Below the pieces are notes generated by a model. That model was not told the origin of the DNA, did not search any database, and worked only from the letters and a program-made list of their open reading frames with translations. Below, piece by piece: positions 32,103 to 40,179 of a stretch of DNA of 40,891 bases (positions are counted from its first letter, which is position 1; the number at the start of each line of letters is the position of its first letter). Made by a program: the position numbers and the translations under genes. Origin of the DNA: JABDJZ01 sp047619685 (lineage in GTDB: Bacteria; Bacteroidota; Rhodothermia; Rhodothermales; UBA10348); NCBI GenBank assembly GCA_047619685.1, contig JBLHLC010000034.1:1-40891 (forward strand), written 5' to 3'.

Positions 32103-33677
32103 TTAGCAGGCACAACCTGCTCGCAACTCCTCCTTTAGTCTGGCCGACGTTGGTGTGGCAGCCAGCCCTCCGGTACCGGTACAGCAGTGCGACCGGGGCA
32201 TTTTGGCAGCCACCGCACTGACCGTTTGGATGACCTCATCCAAGGGGATGACGGAGTCGAACCCGGAAAGGGCCATCGTCGACGCGGCGAGCGCATTCAT
32301 GCCGGCCGTGATGTTCTTGCCGAGGCACGGCACCTCGACGCGGTCAGCCACTGGGTCGCAGACCAGGCCAATGGTGTTCTGAAGGGCCATCGAGGCGGCG
32401 GCGAGCGCTTGTGCAGCGGTTCCGCCGCAAAGGTCCACGAGGGCTGCAGCCGCCATGCAGGCTGCTGCTCCCGTCTCCAGCTGGCACCCGCCTTCCTCCG
32501 CGGAAAAGCCGGGACCTCTGGCGAAGAACACACCCACTATCCCAGCCGCGAAGTAGGCCTTGATCTTGGCCTCTTCAGTGATCCCCCTCGCGTCAGCGAC
32601 GGCCTTGATGGTCCCGCCCAATGCGCCACATCCGCCCGCCGTGGGCGCGGCCACCACGACCTGCATGGCACTCTTGGCCTCCATAATGGCCGTGATGTTC
32701 TCGATGAGGCGGTTGACAAGGTGGTCCGCCGGAAGGCGTCCTTCGACCTCGGCCGCCCTGATGCGGTGGGATTGCTGTGGAAGGATCCGATCGGCATACG
32801 AGGTCCCAGCGAGTCCGGTTGAAATGCTTGACTCAATCAGTCCGACCAGTTCGCGCATCTTACCGACCACCGCCGCCTCGTCAAGGCCACTTCGGATGGT
32901 TTCGTACTCAATCCCCAGTTCGCCAAGACTATGCCCGGCCGTGGCGTTGTAGGCGATCGCCTCCGCGTAGGTCGTGAACGGGAAATCCCCGCTTCTCCCC
33001 GAGATAATCGGCATGATGGGTTCCACCAGACTCGCCGAATCCACCCAACCCAGACGCCGGATCTCCTCCACGGCTGCTGCTGGTATCGGGGAAGAGGACT
33101 GAACGCGAACAAAGCCGCCAGACTCGTTGAGAGACCACATACAACGCGCCCCTGGTCCAGTGAGCGTCCCAAGTCTCACCTTGTCCTCAGCCGGAGGCTG
33201 GCCTGACGTCCACGCCACAAGCTCGTAGTAGTCGCCCTGCATACTGATAGGGTGCCCCCCGAGCATTCGCGCCTCAAACATGCCGCCGCCCAAAGAGACC
33301 GCAACCATCACCTGGCGCTTGCCTGACTCGCCGGTCAGGGTGAGCCTAACGGTATTGGCGTGGTCGGTAGGGAAACGGGATACCCGGTACTCGATTCGGA
33401 TGCCCCGCTCGCGGGCAATATCTCCGCCCCGGATTATTTGCTCGTCTACGATGTCGATGCCAAGCAGACCGCCATCCATGCCCAGGACGGTTCCCTGCTC
33501 CTCGTAGTTGGGAGCCCAGGCACCCTGTTCGTCGAACTCAACCAGCGCCGCCCGTACGGGCTCGTCCAGGAGGTCGACGGCCAAGGTGCCAATTCTCCAT
33601 GACGCGGCCGTATGAGAGCTGGACGGCCCCCTCATGACCGGCCCAAGGACGTCGTTAAAAATGCTCGGGTTTTGCAT
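32103..33677 (-). CDS. sdaA: L-serine dehydratase (Fe-S, fused beta-alpha form)
   Basis: 524 residues from the ATG at 33677 (a TTG three codons earlier is possible). Converts L-serine to pyruvate and ammonia in the cytoplasm with a [4Fe-4S] cluster. The N-terminal part is the beta domain (FNDVLGPVMRGPSSSHTAA, 7-25) and the C-terminal part the alpha domain (PTAGGCGALGGTIKAVADA). Cluster ligands are Cys398 (GGCQLETG), Cys440 (CDPVADR) and Cys451 (EVPC); the 42- and 11-residue spacing matches the known bacterial enzyme. The C-terminus ends GCAC, consistent with a terminal-Cys ligand. It lies 15 bp after the esterase gene on the same strand. Confidence 0.95.
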   Translation of the reverse strand: MQNPSIFNDVLGPVMRGPSSSHTAASWRIGTLAVDLLDEPVRAALVEFDEQGAWAPNYEEQGTVLGMDGGLLGIDIVDEQIIRGGDIARERGIRIEYRVSRFPTDHANTVRLTLTGESGKRQVMVAVSLGGGMFEARMLGGHPISMQGDYYELVAWTSGQPPAEDKVRLGTLTGPGARCMWSLNESGGFVRVQSSSPIPAAAVEEIRRLGWVDSASLVEPIMPIISGRSGDFPFTTYAEAIAYNATAGHSLGELGIEYETIRSGLDEAAVVGKMRELVGLIESSISTGLAGTSYADRILPQQSHRIRAAEVEGRLPADHLVNRLIENITAIMEAKSAMQVVVAAPTAGGCGALGGTIKAVADARGITEEAKIKAYFAAGIVGVFFARGPGFSAEEGGCQLETGAAACMAAAALVDLCGGTAAQALAAASMALQNTIGLVCDPVADRVEVPCLGKNITAGMNALAASTMALSGFDSVIPLDEVIQTVSAVAAKMPRSHCCTGTGGLAATPTSARLKEELRAGCAC

Positions 33678-33692
33678 GGGCTCCAAGTCTGC

Positions 33693-34448
33693 CTAGTCCA
33701 GGCCAACGAAGAAGACGGCGGCGTCGTCCAAGAGGGGCTTCCAGTTGTCCCAGGTATGGGCAAACGGTACTTCGGTGTACTCCAGTTCCTCCACGCGCGT
33801 CTCCAGAATGTCTCGTAGTCGCCTGGTTTGCGCCTCGTTGTCCTCGTGGTCGCCAGAACTGAGGAAAACGCGAATGGGAAGAGTTTCGAGGTCCTGAAAG
33901 TCCGAGTGCAGACTGCCCACCGGCCTCGTTGCAGGAGACTGCATGCCGATGTTCGCGAACGTCTCGCTCTCATGGAGGGCAAAACAGGCGGAATTCAGTC
34001 CGCCAAACGAGAGACCCAGGATAGCCCTTGTCTCACGGGTGGCCGCGGTGTGGTAAGCCGCGTCGACTACCGGAACGAGTTCATCAGAGACGAAGGACTC
34101 GTACTTCGGATTACAGAAGAACTGACTGTTTCGCCGGTTCTCTGAGAGCTGGTCAGGATTCCGGTTATCGATAAACACCGCGACGACAGGGGAGATTGTC
34201 CCTTGTAATATCAGGTCATCCAGGACTGCTGGGAAGCCTCCCTGGTCGATATACCACTGTCCATCGGTCAAATAAAGTACCGGCGGTTTCGCCTGGGCAT
34301 CGAAGCCAGGAGGCGTATAGACGCGGTACTGGAGGGTATATCCGAGCGATTCGCTGTGTATCCGCTGGTTTTCACTCAGGACGCCCTGCGCATTGGCACC
34401 AGTGCCAAAACACACTAAAACAAGGCATAAAGAACAAGCTGCCTTCAT
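33693..34448 (-). CDS. Secreted esterase, alpha/beta hydrolase (esterase D / Fes-like)
   Basis: 251 residues from the ATG at 34448, which starts a signal peptide (ACSLCLVLVCFGTGANAQ); a GTG six codons upstream is an alternative. The fold matches putative-esterase family members: TPPGFDAQAKPPVLYLTDGQ, VVAVFIDNRNP, nucleophile GLSFGG with Ser147, Asp200 in LSSGDHEDN and His231 in PFAHTWDNW. Such enzymes hydrolyse acyl esters or siderophore-like esters; the substrate is unknown. It is probably cotranscribed with the serine dehydratase, but the metabolic link is not obvious. Confidence 0.88.
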   Translation of the reverse strand: MKAACSLCLVLVCFGTGANAQGVLSENQRIHSESLGYTLQYRVYTPPGFDAQAKPPVLYLTDGQWYIDQGGFPAVLDDLILQGTISPVVAVFIDNRNPDQLSENRRNSQFFCNPKYESFVSDELVPVVDAAYHTAATRETRAILGLSFGGLNSACFALHESETFANIGMQSPATRPVGSLHSDFQDLETLPIRVFLSSGDHEDNEAQTRRLRDILETRVEELEYTEVPFAHTWDNWKPLLDDAAVFFVGLD

Positions 34449-34629
34449 AATGACCCGTATTGGCACCCTAAGAATGATTTAAGTAAAGTTTCAGAAAGCG
34501 TTTCCGGAAGCGAAACCATTTGCTCTCAACTCCGCTTTAGGGGCCTCACAGTAAAGACAGTTCTGCCTTTCGCTTTTAATAGCGCGGTGAGCCCTCGGCA
34601 CCGAGCCTTTATATAGATCAACAGTACCC
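34449..34629. promoter_or_regulatory. Divergent intergenic region, likely promoters
   Basis: 181 bp between the divergent esterase and small secreted protein genes, clearly more AT-rich than the surrounding genes. It must hold a promoter for each direction; no boxes can be assigned with confidence. TATATAG (34610-34616) lies close to the right-hand start codon. Confidence 0.35.
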
Positions 34630-35094
34630 ATGAACAAGTCAATGCGCGCGATCCTCATCGCATGGATCGCACTTCTTTATACAGCGCCAGTCACGGCGCA
34701 GGTCCCAGTCCTGGCAACCAATCCGATTCAGGAATACATCGCGGACGCGGAGGCATCCCGCTCCGGAGTCTGGTGGGGGGCGCTTAGCGCGCAACTCAAT
34801 CTGGAGGCCGAGCGCCCAGTCGAAGACGTCGACCAGGCAACGCTACAAAACATCATCTTCTTTGCGACTCACCATCGCGACCGCCTGGATATCAGGAGCG
34901 CCGCTACGGCCCTCACCGAGGTTTACCGCGCCCATCCTGAACCTGCGTTTCGAATGATGGCGCTTGCTGCTCTCAATGCTATCGGAGACACCGCCGGAAT
35001 GGAGGAAGTCCTGCGCAGCTATCGGGAGCAGTCATCGGAGACCGTTCGAAACATGTCAGTGGCGGCCCTCCGCGAGCACCAACTGATCAGATGA
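34630..35094 (+). CDS. Small secreted protein with HEAT-like helices
   Basis: 154 residues with a signal peptide (AILIAWIALLYTAPVTAQ, cleaved near 24). The mature part is helical with HEAT-like repeats (RSAATALTEVYRAHPEPAFR, MMALAALNAIGDTAGMEEVL, ETVRNMSVAALREH). No family recognised; similar small proteins occur in Rhodothermota-like genomes, which is a recollection and not checked. It overlaps the next small gene (ATGA), suggesting joint translation. Confidence 0.7.
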   Translation: MNKSMRAILIAWIALLYTAPVTAQVPVLATNPIQEYIADAEASRSGVWWGALSAQLNLEAERPVEDVDQATLQNIIFFATHHRDRLDIRSAATALTEVYRAHPEPAFRMMALAALNAIGDTAGMEEVLRSYREQSSETVRNMSVAALREHQLIR

Positions 35095-35480
35095 CCCGCG
35101 CCATCTCAAGGCTGGCCAATCGGCCCTGGCATCCCCGGATTGAGCAAATTTCAAGGACTTTGGCCGACTCCATCGCGACCAATTGGCAAGCATTCGATGC
35201 CGTTGAATCGGGCCGCGGCCGGGTTCGGCGGGCGAGCGCTGATATCCCGAATTCCATGAAGACTCCAATGCAAACAATACGCGTCGAGAAATCCTCCACC
35301 CGCGAGTGCGACACGTGTGGGAACGAGCGTGTCCACTTCACCTATGCGGTTCAATTGGGTGAGGCCCAATACAAACTGCTTTGTACAAACTGCGTGGATG
35401 TCCTCCGAAAGGGGATTCTGTCCGCAAAAAGAGGAGAGGATAGGCCCGCCGCCCTCCACCGGCGGCACCTCCCCGACTGA
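35091..35480 (+). CDS. Small protein with zinc-ribbon-like CxxC pair
   Basis: 129 residues starting in an ATGA overlap with the secreted protein gene. The N-terminal half has no known motif. From about 68 a zinc-ribbon-like knuckle appears: ECDTCGNERVHFTYAVQ ... LLCTNCVDVL (CxxC-x24-CxxC), followed by a basic tail. It could be a regulator or nucleic-acid-binding protein; function unknown. An ATG at codon 55 or 60 is an alternative start that would keep just the zinc knuckle. A long hairpin follows directly after the stop. Confidence 0.6.
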   Translation: MTRAISRLANRPWHPRIEQISRTLADSIATNWQAFDAVESGRGRVRRASADIPNSMKTPMQTIRVEKSSTRECDTCGNERVHFTYAVQLGEAQYKLLCTNCVDVLRKGILSAKRGEDRPAALHRRHLPD

Positions 35481-35487
35481 GTCCAAC

Positions 35488-35543
35488 CCACGCCTCGCCA
35501 CGGCAAGTCCCAGACACGGGCTTGCCGTGGCTGGCAGGCGTGG
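35488..35543. repeat. Long two-part inverted repeat (hairpin) after the zinc-ribbon gene
   Basis: Inner stem CCACGGCAAG (35498-35507) / CTTGCCGTGG (35521-35530), 10 bp perfect, 13-nt loop; outer stem CCACGCCT (35488-35495) / AGGCGTGG (35536-35543), 8 bp perfect, with a small internal bulge. It lies in the 229-bp gap before the cytochrome c gene. A terminator lacking a T-run or a mobile/REP-like element are both possible; the rest of the gap shows nothing else. Confidence 0.7.
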
Positions 35544-35709
35544 TGATGCAGCGTCTTCGCAACCAGAGGAACCCGACCGTGACCCGTGTCGGCGGCGGTT
35601 ACGCTGTAGTGTATTGCCGCACACGCTGAGCGGGAGATCCATCTTGACCAGTGCACCGCGACTCGATACTCTGTTCCTATTCCACAAACCCCCAACGAGG
35701 AGGTAGGCC

Positions 35710-36177
35710 ATGAGCAATCGAACTGGGACCCCGCTACTGGCGGCGTTTATCGCAACCCTCGTAATCTTTGCAGGGTGTAGACAGCAGAACAAACTTGAGC
35801 CCGTCGCGGACGCTTCGAACGCGGTTAAGGGTCAACAGCTTTTTGAGCAGTTTTGCCAGAAGTGCCACGGAGTCGACGGGTCTGGCAACGGACCGATCGC
35901 GGAGTTGCTGAAGGTTCCGCCCACCGATCTATCGATCCTGACCGTGGACAACGGCGGTAGCTTTCCGTCGGACCGCATCAGTGCTTGGATCGACGGCCGA
36001 GAAGAGACCCGGAGTCATGGTACTCGCGAAATGCCGGTTTGGGGCAACATCTGGACGGACGAGGCGGGCGGTACTGAAGTCGAGCAGGAGGTCGCCGAGC
36101 ACATCAGCCAAATTGTGGAGCACATCCGGTGGCTACAGGTGCCCTCTGAAGTCAGATCGGAGTTAGACACTCAGTAA
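35710..36177 (+). CDS. Monoheme cytochrome c lipoprotein
   Basis: 155 residues with a strong ribosome binding site AGGAGG (35698-35703). Lipoprotein signal LLAAFIATLVIFAGC (Cys23). One CxxCH (CQKCH, Cys49-His53) with Met108 in TREMPVWGN as the likely distal ligand, giving a class I cytochrome c fold (AVKGQQLFEQFCQKCHGVDG). It carries electrons in the periplasm, probably to a terminal oxidase or reductase elsewhere. It ends by overlapping the stop of the convergent esterase remnant by 15 bp. Confidence 0.93.
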   Translation: MSNRTGTPLLAAFIATLVIFAGCRQQNKLEPVADASNAVKGQQLFEQFCQKCHGVDGSGNGPIAELLKVPPTDLSILTVDNGGSFPSDRISAWIDGREETRSHGTREMPVWGNIWTDEAGGTEVEQEVAEHISQIVEHIRWLQVPSEVRSELDTQ

Positions 36178-36977
36178 CCAGCCCACGACTCTCTCTCCGA
36201 TATCGGACTTGAAGGACGGGATGTGAGTAGCGCCACCGATGCGCCATAGGTCGATGGTAACAGGAGCTGAGCAGCCCTGGTTAAACCGCGTGACGACGGT
36301 TTCCGCACCCTCAATTACGCTCTCGATATCTACCGTTACTGGCGCTGCGGCATCTTCGGCGCCACAGCCCGCTCGCGTGGCCCATCGACGTACCTCTGCC
36401 TCGGCCCCTGAGTAGCCGGGATTCTCGTCAGTCGGTGCCTGACCGTCGTACCGAACGACGACGTCGTCATCCCCGTGAAAGTGAAGCACCGAAACCGGTG
36501 GGGCCGAATCGCAGGGAGCAGGGTCCGAATAGGATGTCCCCGCCAAGCTTGCTATGCCCTTCAGACCAGGCATGCCCACGCAGGCGAGTCGGTACGCCAT
36601 GAAACCGCCGTTGGAGTGTCCAACAGCGAGGATGTCGCCCACCGGCGCATGCGTCCGGGCCTCATCGACCAAGCTGGTCAGATAGGCCACATCGTCCTGC
36701 CCTGAGTCGGTGAAGTTGCAGCACCAGTCGGTGGCGTTCCCCAAAGTGTCTCCGTTTCCATCGACCAACCCTTCAGGCAGCATCAGCGCGAAACCATCCA
36801 GAGGTACGCGTTCGGAGAGCCCAAAGTAGTCGTCAAGATCGGCTGAGTTGCTGGTATAGCCGTGCAGCGCAAGGATAACTGGAAGGGGCGCTGCCGAGTC
36901 ATGATCCGGAGGAAGAACGAGCCCGGCAGGGCGATCCCCCCGATGGTGATGACACGGTCAAGGTAGCCCGACGGCAT
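36163..36977 (-). pseudogene. LpqC/PHB-depolymerase-like esterase with a frameshift
   Basis: The C-terminal frame (from about 36957 down to 36163) encodes a good esterase: DRPAGLVLPPDHDS, VILALHGYTSNS, nucleophile GHSNGG, acid HGDDDVV and GATHIPSF as the His site. However, that frame has no start codon before the TGA at 36958-36960. The adjacent frame reads MPSGYLDRVITIGG from the ATG at 36977 and joins the esterase exactly at a run of six G (36936-36941 as C on the plus strand): a one-base change there would restore V-I-T-I-G-G-D-R-P. No signal peptide is found upstream. It is thus a frameshifted and perhaps 5'-truncated gene, or a sequencing error at the homopolymer. Confidence 0.8.
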
Positions 36978-37010
36978 TTTAGGTCGCAGCTTTAGTGAGA
37001 TGGGGCGATC

Positions 37011-37018
37011 GCCGATAC
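37011..37018 (+). promoter_or_regulatory. Possible sigma-28-type -10 element before the flagellin gene
   Basis: GCCGATAC matches the flagellar sigma-28 -10 consensus GCCGATAA at 7 of 8 bases and lies about 95 bp before the flagellin ATG. The expected -35 position (36992-36999) matches only weakly, so this is tentative. Confidence 0.3.
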
Positions 37019-37113
37019 TAGTACTGCCAGTTGCGGTGCCCTCGCCAAATGAGGCCCGTTAGACACCTTACCGCCATCCCTTTACCCTCAAAACACACTT
37101 GAGAGGCTCGGCC

Positions 37114-37941
37114 ATGGCGTTTGGTGACATGACGCGAATCAACTCGAATATTTTGATGCTGACCGCCTACAACAGGTTTCAGCAGACCAATACCGAGATG
37201 TCTATGCGCCAGCTCAGGCTCTCGACCGGGAAAAGGATCAACACCGCGGAGGACGACTCAGCTGGTTTTTCTATCGCTTCCTCGATGCGCGCAAAGATTC
37301 GCGGCCAGATTCAGGCTCAGTCCAACATCGGCGACGCCAAGAGCATGCTGAATGTGGCCGAAGGCTCGCTTGGCAGCATCATGGAGATCCTTCAGACCAT
37401 GAAGGAAAAGACGGTCCAGGCTGCCAGCGACTCGATGGGTGCAACCGAACGCACCGCCTTGGACACCCAAATCACGTCGCTGTCCGCAGAAATCACGGAC
37501 ATGCTCGGCGATTCCAAGTTCAACAGCACGTCGCTGTTCACTTCGTCCACGTTCAATTTTCAGGTTGGCGCCTCAGCGAGCAATACCTTCGGGGTCACGG
37601 TAGGCACGATGTCAGTCGCCCAGCTGGGGGTTCAGTCTGGAGCCATCGACGTCTCGTCCGCATCTGCGGCGACGGCTCTCATGGCGATCATCGACGCCGC
37701 CATTACGACCATCTCGAACAAAGTGGGGTCGGTTGGGGATAGCCAGAAGCGTCTCACGTTCAAGCAGGACGCCATCGGGACGGCCATCATAAACAACGAA
37801 GCTGCCCGGAGCCGCATAGAAGACACGGACTTCGCCCAGGAGCAGATGAAGATCGTCAAGCTGCAGATTCTGCAGCAAACGGGGATTGCGGCCATGGTCC
37901 AGGCAAATTCGTCAGCCTCTGCGGTGCTGGGGCTCTTGTAG
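37114..37941 (+). CDS. Flagellin (short form)
   Basis: 275 residues from the ATG at 37114, with GAGAGG eight bases upstream. The conserved N-terminal coiled-coil (INSNILMLTAYNRFQQTN, RLSTGKRINTAEDDSAGFSI) and C-terminal domain (AARSRIEDTDFAQEQMKIVK, LQILQQTGIAAMVQANSSAS) are complete, while the central region (about 130-195) is very small, so only the D0/D1 core of the filament subunit remains. The expected final residues (VLGLL) are present. No other flagellar gene is visible in the window, so this is an isolated flagellin locus. Regulation by a flagellar sigma factor is possible (see the element at 37011). Confidence 0.96.
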   Translation: MAFGDMTRINSNILMLTAYNRFQQTNTEMSMRQLRLSTGKRINTAEDDSAGFSIASSMRAKIRGQIQAQSNIGDAKSMLNVAEGSLGSIMEILQTMKEKTVQAASDSMGATERTALDTQITSLSAEITDMLGDSKFNSTSLFTSSTFNFQVGASASNTFGVTVGTMSVAQLGVQSGAIDVSSASAATALMAIIDAAITTISNKVGSVGDSQKRLTFKQDAIGTAIINNEAARSRIEDTDFAQEQMKIVKLQILQQTGIAAMVQANSSASAVLGLL

Positions 37942-37971
37942 GTTTGGCCTTTCTGCCTATGTTTGGAGTCT

Positions 37972-38859
37972 ATGGCCCAGACAAACACCCCTAGATTTCA
38001 GGCCCCCGAGGGAGGCCGACTGACGCCCGAGATGATCGCTGCATACCGGCAGCATGGATTCCTGGTGTTGGACGGATTTGCCGGCGAAGCGGATTGCATC
38101 CGTCTGCGAGGTCAAGCCCTGGAGTTGATGAACAACTTCGACCCGGCAGAAGTGGCCAGTGTGTTCTCCACGACCTCGCGAGAACATCAGGCGGACCGCT
38201 ACTTCATGGAGTCGGGTGATAAGATCCGCTTCTTCTTCGAGCAGGAAGCGTTCGATGCACAGGGTAGACTTACGGCCCCGCCGGAAATGTGCCTGAACAA
38301 GATTGGCCACGCCCTTCACGACCTGGATCCCGTCTTCGAGCGGTTTTCGATGCGGCCGGAGATCGGGCAGATCGCGCACGATCTGGGGAGCCGGGATCCA
38401 TCAATCGTACAGTCCATGTACATCCTCAAACCACCGCGCATCGGAGGCGAGGTAAGCTGCCACCAGGACTCCACCTACGTCTATACCGAGCCCGATTCCT
38501 GCATCGGTTTCTGGTTCGCTGTCGAAGACGCCACCACCCGGAATGGGTGCATGTACTTCATTCCCGGCCAGCACGGCGGCACTCTGAGAGAGCGAAACCA
38601 CAGAACAGGCCCGTTTACAACAACTACCACCGTGCTGGATGCTACGCCATTCCCCATGGAGGAAGCCGTTCCAGTTGAAGCTCCGGTTGGATCCCTGGTC
38701 ATCTTCCACGGACGCGCGCCGCACTACAGCGGCCCCAACCGGTCCGAGCATTCACGCCATGCCTACACGCTGCACGTCATTGACCGGGCGTGCGACTACC
38801 CCGCCGACAATTGGCTCCAGCGGGGTCCAGATATGCCACTTCGACCTTTGGGACCATGA
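37972..38859 (+). CDS. Phytanoyl-CoA dioxygenase (PhyH) family protein
   Basis: 295 residues from the ATG at 37972, with GGAG at 37965-37968. Fe(II)/2-oxoglutarate oxygenase fold: an N-terminal helical element (LTPEMIAAYRQHGFLVLDGF), the iron motif HQD (His164, Asp166 in CHQDSTYVYTEP), the distal His246 in VIFHGRAPHYSGPN and Arg262 (SRHAYTLHV) for 2-oxoglutarate. It hydroxylates a small molecule or lipid-linked substrate; which one cannot be read from sequence. It starts 31 bp after the flagellin stop and overlaps the following lipoprotein gene by 4 bp (ATGA). Confidence 0.93.
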   Translation: MAQTNTPRFQAPEGGRLTPEMIAAYRQHGFLVLDGFAGEADCIRLRGQALELMNNFDPAEVASVFSTTSREHQADRYFMESGDKIRFFFEQEAFDAQGRLTAPPEMCLNKIGHALHDLDPVFERFSMRPEIGQIAHDLGSRDPSIVQSMYILKPPRIGGEVSCHQDSTYVYTEPDSCIGFWFAVEDATTRNGCMYFIPGQHGGTLRERNHRTGPFTTTTTVLDATPFPMEEAVPVEAPVGSLVIFHGRAPHYSGPNRSEHSRHAYTLHVIDRACDYPADNWLQRGPDMPLRPLGP

Positions 38860-39794
38860 AACGCCTGATTCCGTTGGTTTGGGTGGCCCTTGTGGCTTGC
38901 AGTGCGCCTGGGGAGTCGGCTACCCCACGTCCGGTGACCGCGCGTGTGATCCAGACCATTGATGCGGACTCGCTCAACTCGGATTTGGCGGACGGTCTCT
39001 CCACGGTAGATGTCGGCATCTACCTGTTGGCCACCGAAAGCAAGCGCTACAACGAACGGATGCCTATTGACGAGGTCATCCGCCGATTCAGGTTGGCGAA
39101 GGGCGTCTTTTTTGGTGTCGGTGTCCAGCTGAATCTCCTCTGGATCAGGACGGTCGAGCTCAACACCACTGATTTGGAGATAGAGTCCAACGTCATGGCA
39201 GGGACGCCCGGCGGGACCGTCTCGGATCTCTACGACAAACTTCGCCAGCAAAAAAGCACGCTTTCGCCGGAGGCCGAGGCGATGTTTGAAGCCATCATCC
39301 AGCCCGACTCCGCCAACTCGCGGACGGTCTACCTGGTCGGGATGGAGGACGTCATCATGAACTGGTGGGAGCAGCAGGAAGACTCCTCATGGGAGCTCAA
39401 GTCAGATCCGACCAACGCGCTGTCTTTCCCGAGTTATACGCTGGAGAACAGGATTCCCAGCAGGCTGCGTGGCGTCATCACCCTGCAGAACATCTTCAAG
39501 TCCCAAAAAATCATCGCACACGAAATCGGTCACAAGCTGATAAACGTGAGCCATGAGTACCGGGACATCGGACCGCAACACGAGGTGGATGCCGAAGGGG
39601 GGCTCATGGTTTATGGCGAAGGGACCGAGATCCCGGGGGGCCGGGAAGGGCGTTGGCACCTGGAGAGACTCATGCGCTCCCCGTACCTCTACAGGCTGGA
39701 TGCGTCGGGAAGGAAGCAGTACAACCCCGACTATCAGGAGGCCGGCCATTACGCCGACCCCATTTATGGCGAGCACGTGGTTTCCGGCAAGTGA
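38856..39794 (+). CDS. Metzincin-like zinc metalloprotease lipoprotein
   Basis: 312 residues from the ATG at 38856, which starts in an ATGA overlap with the PhyH gene. Lipoprotein signal RLIPLVWVALVACS with Cys15. The central motif HEIGHKLINVSHE places His222, Glu223, His226 and His233; a Met in GGLMVYGEG (Met251) resembles a metzincin Met-turn. The spacing to the third His (one residue longer than HExxHxxGxxH) and the absent Gly are unusual. The rest of the protein is of mixed helical and strand content without known domains. It is probably an outer-membrane-anchored protease; pairing with a dioxygenase is not a combination I recognise. Confidence 0.75.
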   Translation: MKRLIPLVWVALVACSAPGESATPRPVTARVIQTIDADSLNSDLADGLSTVDVGIYLLATESKRYNERMPIDEVIRRFRLAKGVFFGVGVQLNLLWIRTVELNTTDLEIESNVMAGTPGGTVSDLYDKLRQQKSTLSPEAEAMFEAIIQPDSANSRTVYLVGMEDVIMNWWEQQEDSSWELKSDPTNALSFPSYTLENRIPSRLRGVITLQNIFKSQKIIAHEIGHKLINVSHEYRDIGPQHEVDAEGGLMVYGEGTEIPGGREGRWHLERLMRSPYLYRLDASGRKQYNPDYQEAGHYADPIYGEHVVSGK

Positions 39795-39863
39795 CTGTTG
39801 CGATTCCTGGCCGCGGGCCCTCTACGGGTTGAAACAACGCACGGGTCACGTGGTGTCTCAATA

Positions 39864-39878
39864 CATACATCATGTATG
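39864..39878. promoter_or_regulatory. Palindromic operator before the antitoxin gene
   Basis: CATACAT-C-ATGTATG, perfect 7-bp arms around one base, ending 10 bp before the antitoxin ATG. This is the position and form expected for autoregulation by a ribbon-helix-helix antitoxin. Confidence 0.7.
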
Positions 39879-39888
39879 AGGCGTCATC

Positions 39889-40179
39889 ATGGCCGGACAG
39901 AAAATGATCAGGAAGCAAATCTATGTAACGCCCGAGCAGGATCGGCTCCTCGCAATCCGGGCCATGCAACTTGGGTGTACGCAGTCGGAGGTTATCCGAA
40001 TGGCCATCCAGAACGTGGCGGACACGTATTCCCTGGAGGCCAAGGAACAGGTCTTGAAGGATGTAGCCGGAGTCTGGAAAGATCGGACGGACCTCCCGGA
40101 TTTCGATGCGATGAGGATGGAATCGGATGCACGCCTTGAATTACAAGGATTTGTTGCTGGATACAACCGTCCTGGTTGA
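39889..40179 (+). CDS. Ribbon-helix-helix antitoxin (CopG/VapB-like)
   Basis: 96 residues. The N-terminus is a typical ribbon-helix-helix: RKQIYVTPEQDRLLAIRAMQ, LGCTQSEVIRMAIQNVADTY. The C-terminal tail is the likely toxin-binding part. It is followed by a PIN-domain toxin gene with a long overlap (53 bp). A perfect inverted repeat upstream supports autoregulation. The last residues after about 83 lie in the overlap and may be an extension that reflects decay of the module. Confidence 0.85.
   Translation: MAGQKMIRKQIYVTPEQDRLLAIRAMQLGCTQSEVIRMAIQNVADTYSLEAKEQVLKDVAGVWKDRTDLPDFDAMRMESDARLELQGFVAGYNRPG

Noticed and set aside
34480..34530. GTTTC/GAAAC inverted motif near 34.5 kb considered as an operator
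   Set aside because: Short arms and no second copy; chance is likely in AT-rich intergenic DNA.
35151..35792. Minus-strand 213-codon open frame over the zinc-ribbon gene and hairpin
   Set aside because: Low-quality composition, spans the inverted repeat, and overlaps two supported genes and the ribosome binding site of the cytochrome gene.
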